From Elysia crispata (taxonomy: Eukaryota > Mollusca > Gastropoda > Plakobranchidae): DNA of 64,000 bases. The stretch is taken from the NCBI GenBank assembly GCA_033675545.1, contig JAWDGP010000832.1, positions 507,501 through 571,500 on the forward strand. Direction: 5' to 3'. Position numbers and translations under genes: made by a program. The notes under the pieces were generated by a model that saw nothing but the letters and a program-made list of their open reading frames with translations, was not told the DNA's origin and made no database searches. Below, piece after piece: positions 9,721 through 23,023 of this stretch (position 1 is the stretch's first letter; every line of letters starts with the position of its first letter).

Positions 9721-11811
9721 ATGCATAGAATGATCAGTTAGTTATCTACGAAATGCATTAATTACGACGCTGTAAACACCGTAGAATTCAGAACTTTGAA
9801 AGTTTTCAAATCGGTAAACTTTCATAACTTATGTTTAGGGCCTACAGTACTAGATTCTAGTATCCAGATCTAGATCTACATCTTAAGATCTAATTCCCAA
9901 TTACAAAACTTTACTCTAAATCTAGATCTATATCAGGACTCCTGCACTTGTATGATAGAATAGGAATGGAAATTACCAGGTAAAATTCTGCATTGGGTCC
10001 AATTTGCAATCAAACCTATGGAATATGTCCTGCTTCCACTCCTTTAGTTCTCATGTTGCTTTTACGGGGTACAGATTTAATTGATATAGAATCTAGAGAC
10101 CTAGGGTAAAATTGAAAAGCTTGTAGATCTATATTGTTGTTAAAATAGAAAAAAAAACATTGAGCTATGACACCTATGGATTCAGATATTGTTTAGAAGT
10201 GTTTTTGCACCTAATCTAGATATAGACATTGATTTAATATATCTTTGAGTTAAGAAATGGGCAAAACCGAGTTTGTTCCACAGCCACCCTATAGAGTCTA
10301 TACAGGGCCATTCACTGATACGAAATGACATAAGATGCCATAACTAGGCATCTTTGATGAAAGAGATGGAAATTTGCATTAGTAACCTAGCGTCAGGGCC
10401 TAGCAGTAGCACTTTGCCATTCAAAATTTTACTTTTTTTTAACCAAAAATATATTATTATGGGAATTGTTTTTTTTTAATAAGATCAGCATTAATGTTCA
10501 ACTATTGAAGGTTATTTTTCTTTTAGTGACAAAATCCAGAATATAGAGCTCAGTCTGAGTGCTGGTTACCAATTTCTTTTCCTCATGGTGAAGCATCTAG
10601 TTTTGCATTCCTGGCAGGTGTTCAGAGAATCTCAAAATGAGATAGGAAAATATTGGATTCTACACTAAATGGCAGAAAAATGTCTTATGAATATATAATA
10701 TGGCCAATGGAGTAAAAAAAAATTAAGTATTAATGAATTCATCTAATGATTTTTGTATAGAAAGAAAAACCAAGGTTAAAAGCAAATGGCTGTGTATGCA
10801 ATCAATATGTAATCTAGAAATAGAACCTCAGACTAAACATGTTCAGATATATCTATATCTGATTAAGAGAAAAAGAGAATGTGAAGAAAAGATTGGATGA
10901 AAAAAAAAGAGTTTAGAGATCCAGACTTGCTGACATAAACTAGAGCAAAAATATACAGAGAAAGGCCAATAAAAGACTCCAAGATCATAGTAAAAAGTTA
11001 TAATAGAGTTTGGAAGAATGAGAAAATGGCACAGGATGAAAATAGGCAAGTAGGAGAACACCTCTGTGAACAACTATAAATTATGTGTTATGAAGGTCTT
11101 AAAATAGTTAAGACATTTATTGAAGAAATTTTAACTCAACCCCACCTAAGTAACCCCAGCTCAGGTAAAGCCCTAACCCTAATTGAGAGAAGGGACATAA
11201 CTCCATACAAAGAAGAGATCTATACATTTAAAAAAATATATTACAATGAAAGACAACAAGATAAAATTATGAAATAAACTAAAAAAAAAAAAGGGTCTTG
11301 GATTTTTTTTATAAAACAAGGTTTTATGACAGTAAAATAATTTTCTAAGACTTCTCCTTCACTTCAGGCTGTCTCCACCACCATTCACGGGCAATATAAA
11401 TACTTAATTAGTTAATATAGTGGTCGATACATGCGACAGCCGGCGATATAGGTGAGATTGAGTTAATTATATTCACAAACATAGGCACACTCTTGGGCGG
11501 TCAAAATAAAGGGAAAAAAGACATAAATCTATAGGCTTTCTACTAAAGAGAATAAATTAATCCAAATAACTGCAACCACACCTTAACTTATTATCCAGTT
11601 TGCCACTTATACAGCTCACCATTATGGTGTGGCATATATGCTAACTCTTATCTAATCCTTATGTAATAAAAGCCAACCGAACTTTAAATACATGAGCAAT
11701 TCTCAGGAGGTCAACCCTAAAGCGTTACATTAGATCTGGAAATTTATTTTCTCTCTCTTTGTCTCAAAATTGTTCAATATCACAGAGAAAGGTGTAAATT
11801 TATTTAAAAAA
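9721..11811. other. AT-rich stretch, no gene recognised
   Basis: Contains several TCTAGATCTAG-like strings near 9855-9930. Nothing else stands out. Confidence 0.5.
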
Positions 11812-13010
11812 AGATTGAAGATACTTTTTTTGAATATATTAAGTAATACTTGGTTTTCATCATCATAGATTGATCTCCCTATGTTGCTGATGACACAAAA
11901 AAATTCAAATTTAGCTACCTTTGAAGCAAAAAATTCACACCTGATACCCAGAGTGGAAAAAAGTCATTGTACATTAAAATATGATAGTTGAAAAGAAAGA
12001 CTCATAGTTTATGATAGTAAATGAGTTCCATTTGTGTCATTGTAACATCCAGAAAAACTTCATCCAAATTTCTTTTGGTTCGTAGCTTTTAAAATTATTT
12101 ACATTTAATTTTAAGCTGACTGCATTTGATTCCTAGTCAAGAGTTACAGTCTAGGACATCTACAGTGTTGATTAGGGTTCTAAAAATGAATCAATGAGCG
12201 TTTGTCTTTCTGGTGGTTACAGTGACTCAATTCTCTGTCATTGTAACATCTGGAAGATTGTGAGGACTTGTAGTTTCACAAATTGTTGCAAATAACTATC
12301 AAACTTAAAGACATGTACTGATCGATTTACCTAACTTAGGATTGAAGAACAGTTGAAGATGGACACAGAAATAGTATTATATACTGGTTTTCATCAATAT
12401 AGACTGATTTTTCTCAATGTTACTGATGACATAAAACGGTTGAAGTTTAGCTATGCTATAAGCAAAACAAATCATACCATAATTTCTTTGAGGGTAAAAA
12501 TAAATGATATCAGTCATTAAAATGTGATAATTGAATAGCAAAACTCATAGTTAATGGTGTAATGGATTTCAATTTTTTCATTGTAACACCGGGAAGAACT
12601 TGTTCCAGGATTTTTTGCTTGGCTTTTAAACTTATTTAAATTTCTGTGTAAGTTGGCTGCATTTTAATGCCTCATCAAAAGGTAGCATCTAATGGATCTA
12701 GAGTATTGATAAGGACTGTACAAGTAAGTACACATTTTGCTCTTCCCAATGTTACAGTGAAATAATGTCTGTCATTGTAACGTTGGGAGAAACTTGTTCC
12801 AGAATTTTGTGTTTGAAGTTTTTTAATAGATTTAGACTTCAATGCAAACTGCATCCTTTGTTGGTTCCTCATCAAGAGCTAGAGTCTAGAGTGTTTACAA
12901 TGTTGATAAAGATTCAACAAACGAATTTGTGAACATAGATAAAGTTGATCTTGCAGATGTTACAATGACTTAATTTTTTGTCATTATAACTCCAGGAAGA
13001 TTATGAAGAA
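11812..13010. repeat. Degenerate tandem cluster of a ~195-bp MITE-like unit
   Basis: Units begin GTCATTGTAAC and end GTTACAGTGAC or close variants, an 11-bp imperfect terminal inverted repeat. Three similar units lie at about 12036-12232, 12576-12763 and 12771-12969. TCATTGTAAC-type ends recur at 12038, 12238, 12578, 12772 and 12981. A wider ~535-540-bp duplication (GGTTTTCATCA at 11852 and 12386) includes the first two. The copies are well diverged, so the cluster is old. No coding capacity is seen. Confidence 0.65.
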
Positions 13011-15062
13011 CATAGATCTACACGTAAATAATAATCAACCTGAAAGTTAAAAACTTTTCCCACCCTAGAATGAGGAAATAGTTGAAATGAGACTTTAAAA
13101 GACCATATGAAATAGTAGTAATGGGCCTATTTACTTCATCATAATGTCAGAAGAACAATGTTAATGCCCAGTCTTTAGATTAGTTGCTGACGTTCTTAGA
13201 TTTACCATTTTATGTAAAAAAAAAAATGATTGAATCCTTTGAAACAAGAACTTCAAACAAGAGCGTCCATATAAATCTGATTTATATGGGGCCATAAGTG
13301 CTTCTGGACATTATGGTCAGGAACTTATTTTTCTGGACGTTATCCTACGACGATGATGACAGAAATGGAAGTGAATGTCCCCTTTGACTTTTGAGACTAG
13401 TGTAGAATAAAGAAGTTTTTACGGGAAGAAAGAGGTCATTTAAGGTAAACTTGACAACAATGGTTTAGAGAAGGAAGTGAAAGTGAACGAGGAACAAAGT
13501 TTATTTTGGATGTTATAATATGACATGAAATGACTTAGTTTGTTTTCAGAGGCCCAATCAAATTGAAAAGTTTGCATTTTCCCTGTATATTGTAGGGAAG
13601 TGAATTTCTATTTTTAGCACTCTTCTCTGTACAAACATGTAGCAAGGTAGCTAGGCTTTTATAACAGCTGATCTCCTCTGCTGAAAATAGGCCTCTCAAT
13701 GACATAGAGCATAACGTCCAGAAGCACATATTAAAGAACAGATTTAAAAGAAATCGTGCTCTCAGCGCGTTTTGTTTTTTAAGTGAAAAGCTACTGTATG
13801 ACAGAATAAATGGAAAAAAATATATGGGTTTTACATACATAGTTGGCCACTTTGAAAAAGCAACCACTCAAAAACATCAGAATTTTATGTGACCTTTTTT
13901 TTAATTGACGAAATGGTGACTGATTCAATACAAAACTGACAGATTAAATTATGCGGTTTTAAAGGTACACCAAACTATACCTGCTATCTCTTCAACGTGT
14001 ACTTGGAGAATACATTATCATTTTTATTAGAAAATATTTTTTAAATCTGAAAAGAAAACGTGGATGAAATCATCCTGAACCGTACCTGTCCGCTGTGCCC
14101 CACTGAACCGTCTATGGCTACCTTTAGTCTCACTAATGTTACACAACATTACATGAAAAAGAATCAGTTTAAAAAGTAATAAAAATAATATATTACAGGA
14201 GGCAACAAAATCAGCCGGATTTTGGGTCAACTTAATCTTAATATTATAGTAAGGAAAATTTTGTTACTGATGATCGAACCAAAGACCTACATGTATGCAG
14301 GTCACAAACTTGGCAGAAGCTCTTCGAAAGATTTGAAATTAAATTATATCTAATGATCCAGAATGGAAAGAAAGATTAAAAATTGAACAATTAATATATT
14401 TAAAAAAAATGTAAACTCAATATTCCTGGCTATCTAAATCATAGATCTAGATTAGAGTCATATCGGTAATCTAAATCTTGAATCTGAGTTTAAATTTTAA
14501 ATACAAATTCTACTTTCTTCTGGATTCTTTTCAAGATCTAGTGTTATGAGAATTTTTAACATATTAAGGAAATATTTAAATTATTTTAAAAGTATTGAAA
14601 ATATTTTTTGTTATTGTTTTAATAGCTTGACCCTATTTACTGACATGAAATTCTGCTGAAAGGGTCGATTGATTCTCTCTTGATTTAGAGTCTTGATTAA
14701 ATTTCTTATTTTGCCTTTTTTATTTTCTCTGGAGTGAGCGTCTAGAACTTCAAATTCTTATTGGCTTGTTCATCAAAACAGATTGTGATCCTTAGAGTAT
14801 TTAGCATCGCAAAGTGGGTGAGATGAGGGACGGTGAAAAGGAGCGAGATTACGGCTAGCCAAGCTTGAGGGCATAGGGGTGTTTCTTAGTGTTACAAACT
14901 TGTACATCAATCTACCTTTGTGTTGTTTTCTTTTAACTGCTTGCATTTTGATATTAAGTTGTAGAAGTTCATAATTACGAAAATTTTTTCACATTATTTA
15001 CACAGTCGACATTAAAAGAAAAAAAAGAAACAACTTTTCTTTCTGTCAAAACCAAAGTTTTT
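13011..15062. other. AT-rich stretch, no gene recognised
   Basis: No supported coding frame, RNA gene or repeat. Scattered TCTAGATC strings occur near 14440. Confidence 0.5.
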
Positions 15063-15440
<378 letters not shown>

Positions 15441-16439
15441 ATAAACCCAGACACTTTAATCATAAATAGAGTATGTAGTTTTGGTAATAATGTATAAAAT
15501 TTACTCGGGTATATGATTTTGTGATAAAAAAGAGCAATTTGGTCTGGGGTTGTTGTTTTTTTTTAATTTGAAATGAAACTGTCTTTTGCAAAAAGAAAAA
15601 GATAAAAAAGGGACCTTAATTTCAACCCGAACATTGTTTGCAGGTTGAAGATAATATCCATACACTGTAATAGCTCTTAGAACCTGTGATCGGTAAGTGG
15701 AAATGCAAGGTAACCTACTCACTGGGTAACGTGGGTTTATTGGAGTTGTATCCCTGTTTTTTTGGAACCCTCCATAAATCTGACCCTCTTTCATCTAGAC
15801 ATTTGCCTAAATGCTATAGAAACCATATGTTGACATTTGTGGCGTTTGCTTTTTAGGTGTTTTCAGTATTGAGACAAGAATTGGTCTTTCAGCAGGTTTT
15901 TTTTTCCAATGTGGCTAGCCTGTTGATGTGAACAGTTTATCCAGGTAACACGGAGAATAGGCCTCAGGGCTATACAATCTCTAAAGTGCAAAAATAATCA
16001 GAAAATGGGTGGTTCGTGATGAATCCCACTTCTAGTTCTTGAATTTGTTCCCATTCAGACACCAATGCTAGTGGAAAAGATTATGAAAGATCTAGATCCA
16101 TACCTACACTTTAGAAAGCAGTAGGATCTGGTAACAATAACACTGATAGTGTTATGATTGTGACAGCAACTCAGAAGATGTTACTGTTAGTCTTGTTCTA
16201 GGCCTAGTTAGAGTCAGGATCAGGATAATCCATCAACATTTAAATCTAGTGTAGGGAAAGGAGCCAACAAAGTTAGAGGGCATAATTGTGGGTAGAGCAG
16301 TCAATAGAAAAAGAAAAGGTCTTAATTTTTCTGATTTTTTTTTCTATTCTATTAAATAAAAGAAACAAAAAAGTGCAAACCAAATAACAATATATACACT
16401 TTGTGATTTTATCATGACTTTTCAGCCTTTTTAAAGCCC
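15441..16439. other. Unique AT-rich stretch, nothing recognised
   Basis: No coding signature or repeat structure was identified. Confidence 0.5.
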
Positions 16440-16670
16440 CTTACCTTTGATCATTCCAGTTGTCACAAGATGTTCTAGTTTCTCTCATCTAATCTTATGG
16501 CCAAAAAAGGTTCTCCGGGGTTTACATATTCTATTTATGAGTGGTCTTGTAATAACAACTTTTCTTAACACTGTTTTGTTTGATTGATTTCTTTGCAGTC
16601 TATGAAATTTGAATCATTCTCAGTAAGAAGCACATTTTTCTCGTCTCCAGTTTCTTTTGTAACCCTAATG
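16440..16670 (-). pseudogene. LINE reverse-transcriptase 3' fragment (third copy)
   Basis: On the minus strand this resembles the segments at 19840-20060 and 33700-33935: a conserved order of CTTGTGACAACTGGA, TTATGGCCAAAAAAGG and ACATTTTTCTCGTCTCCAG variants. It belongs to the C-terminal part of the same LINE reverse transcriptase and is too eroded to translate cleanly. Confidence 0.6.
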
Positions 16671-16825
16671 AGAAGTATTATAACTAATTGATATTGATCA
16701 TATTCACTTCATTTCTAATAAGAAAATACAAGATGAAAAGAGCAATGCTCAATATGTAAACTAGCATATAGGCCTTGATATATTCTCTGATGAGTAAACC
16801 TTTATGGTGCCTCAGTTGAGCCAGT

Positions 16826-17335
16826 AAAACACAGAGGTACAGAGAGGACAAAGAGAAAGAGATACAGAGAGTATAGAGAGGATAAGAGAGATGCAGAGAG
16901 GACAGAGAGAGATACAGAGGGAAATACAGAGAGGACAGAGAGAGATACTACAGGGAGGAGACAGAGGGAGATACAGAGAGGACAGCAAGAGAGATACAGA
17001 GAGGACACAGAGAGATACAAAGAGGACAGAGAGAGATACAGAGAGGGCTGAGAGAGTTACAGAGAGAAAGAAATATGGAGAGGACAGAAAGAGATACAGA
17101 GAGGACTGAGAGAGTTACAGAGAGCACAGCGAGAGAGATACAGAGAGGACACAGAGAGATACAAAGAGGACAGAGAGAGATACAGAGAGGACTGAGAGAG
17201 TTACAGAGAGAAAGAAATATGGAGAGGACAGAAAGAGATACAGAGAGGACTGAGAGAGTTACAGAGAGAAAGAGAGATACAGAGAGAGACACAGAGAAAT
17301 ACAGAGAGGACAGGGAGAGAGAGAGCATAATCATA
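16826..17335. repeat. GA-rich minisatellite with a 144-bp higher-order duplication
   Basis: Units such as GATACAGAGAGGACAGAGA repeat irregularly. A complete 144-bp block starting CAGCAAGAGAGATACAGAGA at 16983 recurs at 17127 with few changes and includes the distinctive GAAATATGGAGAGGAC. Confidence 0.92.
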
Positions 17336-17340
17336 CAATG

Positions 17341-17455
<115 letters not shown>

Positions 17456-17484
17456 TAGTCAGGTGAAATTTGAATTCTCAAGAT

Positions 17485-17595
17485 TCATCTGTCGATAATT
17501 CAGGCTAGCTCTCTTTAGTCCCAATTAACATTATGGGATTGATTGAAATAAGATATTTTGAACTAAGCTCCCCAGCTTTTCAATTCTTACTTAAA
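17485..17595 (-). repeat. Outlying inverted-repeat block, partner at 34033-34143
   Basis: The reverse complement of the right-hand block matches here. Shared strings are TTCAGGCTAGCTCTCTTTAG, TCCCAATTAA and CCCAGCTTTTCAATT. It extends the homology of the large inverted repeat beyond its continuous arms. Confidence 0.75.
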
Positions 17596-17941
17596 TGCTT
17601 GATAACCTTTAAGTTTAACCTTTGTTACTCGTGTCTTTTGTTCAAACCTGCTCTTGTTGTTTATTCTGACTTTAATACTTTAGTTATGACCAACTCTTGA
17701 GCCTAATTATTATTCTAAACAGCAAATCACTTATTCTATTTGTGTGTGTGTGTGTGTATATGTCCTATGCTGAGGTTTCTATGCTTGCTGTATGCCAGTT
17801 GGCCTGAGGTGAGCACCGACCAAGATCCACTTGGTTTGAGTGAACTAATAAAGTCTACTATGCACATCGGTAAGGATTCTGATGACATTTGAATCTGCCT
17901 TTTGCTTTACTTCAGAAGGCATGAGAACAATATACACACAC

Positions 17942-17945
<4 letters not shown>
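17596..17945. other. Unique stretch inside the composite repeat domain
   Basis: No partner in the right arm was seen. A short (GT)n run lies at 17742-17758. Nothing else recognised. Confidence 0.5.
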
Positions 17946-18009
<64 letters not shown>

Positions 18010-18112
18010 ACCTATTTTCAATCCAAAAATAGAAAATGACGAGGCAACAAACGTTTGTATCTCTGGTTCATCTAAAACTATGCCAAGTGTTCCTGCAAAA
18101 GAACGTTTTAGC
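17946..18112. repeat. (TA)n plus a dispersed repeat segment
   Basis: (TA)n occupies 17946-18008. At 18038-18112, GACGAGGCAACAAACGTTTG and following bases match the right arm near 31530-31600 in the same orientation, with weaker similarity after about 40 bp. Confidence 0.75.
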
Positions 18113-18283
18113 TAATTATTTTCGCTAGGCTGAGATTTTGTTCATTGTTGCAGGATATTCTTGTGCTTCTTTTAATATACAAATTTATAACACCAAGAAA
18201 AACTTGCTTCATTAAAATCAGTTTCAACATTAGAAAAGAAAATCCTCAGTATATAAAGCCGAATTAAGATTATTACAAAAGTA

Positions 18284-18290
<7 letters not shown>

Positions 18291-18345
<55 letters not shown>
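18291..18345. repeat. (CT)n microsatellite
   Basis: About 27 CT units. Confidence 0.96.
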
Positions 18346-18348
<3 letters not shown>

Positions 18349-19700
18349 CCCCTCTTTTTCTTCCCTATCCCTTCTCTGTGTAACTCGTTCCTGTCTATTC
18401 ATATATGCTCCTCTCAACTTCTTCAGTTATAATCTGACGGAGATCTTCAACTTCTTCTTCATTTTGAGAAGATCACCAGCCACAGACAAAACAACTTGAG
18501 ACAATGTGCTTTTGAGAGGGAATCCTTACCATCTACTGAGTTTAGAATCAACGTGACGCATCAGAGTAGTTAAGGAATTTTGCCCGTGATGAGTAAGTTT
18601 TCTCAAGAATTTTTAAACTAGTTTTAATTCATGTGATCATTGCTTTTGATGTCATAGCAATAACATCAGTTATAAAGGTAAAAATGAATTAGTATAGACA
18701 TGTTGCTTGACTTGTACTTTTCAAACACAACATTATACCAGGCTTCTGCCATAGTCTTTAGGGAGAGCAGTTGCTGTTCTAAAGAAAGGTACTTAAATTT
18801 AACAAAGATGCAAAATCAGCTGTTATATATGTTTGATATGGTAAAAAAATTCATTTGTAAGTTTATTGTCAAAAAAAAAATTCTTCTGTAAGTTTATTGT
18901 CTAATGATTGTTTTATCACAATTACAATGGGAATAAGGCTGGTAGACTTCAGAAACCAATCCCCGTTCATGACTTGGCAGAGATATAGGCTTAAAGTGCT
19001 GAGATCTTCTGTTGGTTCAATTCAAGCAGCCTTGTGACATCATTGCATGATTATCTTTTTTTGTGTGTGTTTTTCTTCGTTTTCTCCAGTAGGACAGACA
19101 GGTTTTTCAATCTTTCATGTCATCTCTTTTCTTATCCTTTCTGCTTAAAACAAACTTCATCTTTCACAAAAATCATTTTTTTTTTGATTTTTTCAAAAAA
19201 TTAGGAGAGGGGAAAAAAATCATTTGTTCTTGCTTTAAGTCTTTGCAGGTCAAGACAAATTTTGGGCTACATTTGTAGACCAATCAAAGGTAGTCAGCTT
19301 ACACCTCATGTACAAGTGAGACTTACATGTTTACCATCTAATATTCATGTTTTTTTTTTCAAGCAAATTTCATGTCAGCAAAGTGTTGTCTGTGAATACA
19401 TTCCTTTGTTTTATGGTTTGTTTGTTTTTTCACTATATATGCTTTGAGTCCTTTGTACTTTCCAATTTGAAAATGTTATAGAACTGGAGTGTGATGTTAT
19501 ATTTGCAATCTGTGCTGTATTTATGGCAGTAGTTGTCTATATACAATTTTATGTAGAGCAGCGCCCAACATATGCGGTATCCATCTACGTTGAAACAGCA
19601 AAGACATATTGCTTACAACTACCTTTATTAGATATACCTTTTTTTGTAAAACACGGCAATCCTTAGATTATTCATAGAAAAATCTCTATATATTAATGAA
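18346..19700. other. Stretch without recognised gene
   Basis: This sequence has no counterpart at the equivalent place outside the right arm (33945-34030 is only ~85 bp). It is therefore either an insertion on the left or a deletion on the right. No coding signature was identified. Confidence 0.45.
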
Positions 19701-20620
19701 TTAGGGGCCCTGCTCTTTAGAGTAGGCGATCATGACCTTCTGCACAGCTCTATCCCTTGATGCTGTTAGTGCATCTGTCACTCCTTTTACATTTAGCCAC
19801 ATATCTTTTCTCGCTTCTATCCCCTCCTGTCTTTTCCTTTAAAATAAATCCAGTTGTCACTAGATGTTTCAGTTTCTATATTTTCTCATCACATGGCCAA
19901 AAAACAAGCTGCCTGTAGTTTACATATGGTATTTAAGAGCAATGATGTGCTAGCTCCTCGTAGCACAGTTTACTTTGATTTCTTTGAAGTCCATGAATAA
20001 GATCCATAGCATTATCCTTAAGAACCACATTTCTGTTGCCTCCAGTTAATTTTGTAATTGTTTTTTAAATTGTCCAAGCCTAACATCCATTCATAAGGAT
20101 GGGTTCAATAAAACACTCCAGTGCTCTTTTTCTCATGTAGATGAGATGTATTCATTTGTGAGTTCTGATTTCAGTCAATGAAAACTCATTTTCAACTTGC
20201 GCCGTTCTTGATGCGATTTCACAGTTGCTGTGTCCATCTCTTGACATTGAAGTGCCCAAGTATTTGCATTGATCCATGAACTTAAACTAATTTTGGCTAC
20301 TAAAGAATTGATCTGTGCACACGCATTGTTTCGATTGACGACCATTACTTCTGTGCTTTTGCTCTTTAATCCATATCCTTTCCTTCTGCTTTCTTCTTCA
20401 TTGATGTCTAATAATTGTGGCAAGTCTTCTTTATTTTCTGCAATTAGTACAGAGACATCAACGTATCTCATGTTGCTTACTTTGTGCCCTCCTATTTTAA
20501 TTCCTAGGTATCCTTCTATGCTTCTCAAATCATTTTACTTTAGAGAGAGAAAAGGCCTGGAGCAAACACACACCCTTGTCAGACACCACACTTTTTTTTT
20601 TGTTTTAATGAGCTGATTTA
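19701..20620 (-). pseudogene. LINE reverse-transcriptase remnant in the left arm
   Basis: Minus-strand frames give RSIEGYLGIKIGGHKVSNMR followed by YVDVSVLIAE, where the catalytic YADD has decayed to YVDV. Then come EEESRRKGYGLKSKSTEVMV and, further on in other frames, HLVTTGF and a final VTDALTASRDRA...KEQGP ending at TAA (minus, 19701-19703). This is the palm to C-terminal portion of a non-LTR retrotransposon reverse transcriptase. Several frameshifts separate the pieces and the endonuclease part is absent, so it is inactive. It overlaps the left arm of the inverted repeat, and the last ~130 bp extend beyond the region shared with the right arm. Confidence 0.8.
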
Positions 20621-21507
20621 CCCATCAACTGACATTGTTGCTGTCTGTTATCAGTTCATGTATTTTTTTCTTAATCAGTCTTGCTCAAGGATCTCCCACA
20701 GACTAGCAGGGGGAAGGATACCCTCATTTCTCTTTCTCAGAGTTGGCTCTGATCTGCCGCCCTATATAAGTCATGCTGTTTTACCTCTAATTTGAGCAAA
20801 TATTATAAATTTGATTTAATCTTAAAGCATTCTAAGGTTTACACTTTTTATAAACATACATTTAATTTTTACACTGCTTGCTGTAGCCATTACTTTTTTT
20901 TTTTTGCTATTTAGTAAAGCTAATTTAATATTGAGCTATAAGAATGTGATCTTCAGCTTAACACTGTATGATGTAACTGTCTAAACCTCGCCTCCATTCT
21001 CACTCTTTCTTTTCTCTCCAATTTCTGTCGTTCTGTCTTATCCTGGGCTGAGACGATGAGGATTTTCTCCTTTTCCCTTGTCCTATATCCTGTATCATTT
21101 TTTCCCCATATTAAATCTTCATTTCTGTTTTTCACTTCATATTAAGACATTAGCTCTAAACTCTTATTAGAGGTGGCTCACCAGAGTCAAACCTTTTTTG
21201 TTTTCTTTTTCTCCCAACCCTTGAGGCTTTTATTTGAGGGATATATGGACCCAAGGGTGCAACTAGCCGATTTTGGAAAGGAGGACCTCGGGGTTGTAAC
21301 AATATTTCTAATCCAGGTTAATTCAAGGCACTTGTGGGATTGACTGACAATTAAAAACGAGCATTATATGAAAGAATATATTTGTGAACTTCTCTTCCTA
21401 TATTTTAGTTAAATAACTTTGAACAGTGCTATCTTTATTTACGTACATGTGTATGTAGCGATGTATTTTCTGGCTTTATTTTTACTTCAAATTTCAAAGA
21501 GGGTTAG

Positions 21508-21668
<161 letters not shown>

Positions 21669-22156
21669 AAGCAAGCACATAAGCCTATAATACAAGCCTT
21701 TTCAGTTGAATATTGCTCACCCGATCGGCTGGTTAATCAGCACACTGTTACGATGACGTTTGTTTATATCTATCTAGAGCAACTCCTTCACAGTCAAAAC
21801 AACATCGTTCTCAATCTAACATGGAGAGGACGTGTTTTTTTACAGTGTGAATGTCAAGGCCATGGTTATTGCTGGTACCCATCGGCCTAGTTTTGGATTA
21901 ACAAAAGATACAAACGTTTTTTGCCTCGTCTTTTTATCCTAGTCTTTTTTTGGCTAAGGTTTCACCCCCCCCCCATATTAATCGTTCTTTTTGTGATTCC
22001 TTTTCAGAAGTAAAACGTGTGACCTTGTTTGAATCCTCAAAGGTTTCTTATCATCCAGTTACTATTTCTCTTGATAACGCCTTTAAAGAGAACAGGGAAA
22101 ATATGTTGACTGAAGTAAAAACTTAATTATTGAATGTTTTGAAAAATATCATATGG

Positions 22157-22242
22157 GAATCATGAATTGTGCTTTATGTAATGCAATGTAAGCTGAAAGT
22201 CTAGCAGATTAAAGTTCATTTAACAGGCAATGCCCTTATATG
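22157..22242. repeat. Left-arm-specific indel segment
   Basis: Starts CATATGGGAATC and ends CCCTTATATG, giving weak inverted ends. The segment is missing from the right arm immediately next to the mariner target TA. It may be a small insertion on the left or a deletion on the right. Confidence 0.5.
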
Positions 22243-23023
22243 TATTATCTCTTTTTAATAAAAATGTCATATTCGTTTATATTATATACATAAGTTCTAT
22301 TGACGTCATTTTTAAGAGGCTCTATGTGTCTTTTTAGGAAACAATGTGTATTATAAAATTATTTCTTTTTAAACTTTTATAATTTGGATTTCTCTGAATA
22401 AACTAAAATATTCCTGTTTTTAATACCCCCCACATTCAATGCATTGAGAGTTTAAACCAAAGGTTTTCGTATGTGTTTATGGTATTCATCAAGTTATTTC
22501 AATTCATTCCAATTTGCACAGAGTTTAAGATCCGTCATTTTATACAAAAGAAATATTGAACTCCATTTAAAGTAATAGAAACATAAACTCTGTTACCGAA
22601 TTCATAATGCTTACATGGTATGTGTTGGAAACATAACATGGAATAGCCAACTGCCACATAGATGGTGAATCAATATTGAATAATTAAATAGGGGTGAGAA
22701 AAACCTCTTTACTTCTATCTCTATAAACAAGAATAATAACAAAATATCATTACAATAGAATATAATTTGAAATAAAAAAAAATCTCAAAACGGTAGAAAC
22801 GATTTCGATTTTTTTCTTTCTCTATTCTAATACAATACCAATGCTGTAGAACTGAAATGGTCTCTATAAATCATCAAAACAATGCCATATTATCAAAATA
22901 TAATCGAATTTGAGACCGGAGTAAAAAATGCTCTTATATATCCTCTTCATAAAAATTTTTTTTCGATTTTTTTTAGTAATATTCATAATATTTCTCTTGG
23001 CTATGAGAACTGTCCATAGCATT

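Noticed and set aside
11170..11190. CCCTAACCCTAA as an interstitial telomere repeat
   Set aside because: Only two units, easily expected by chance in this composition.
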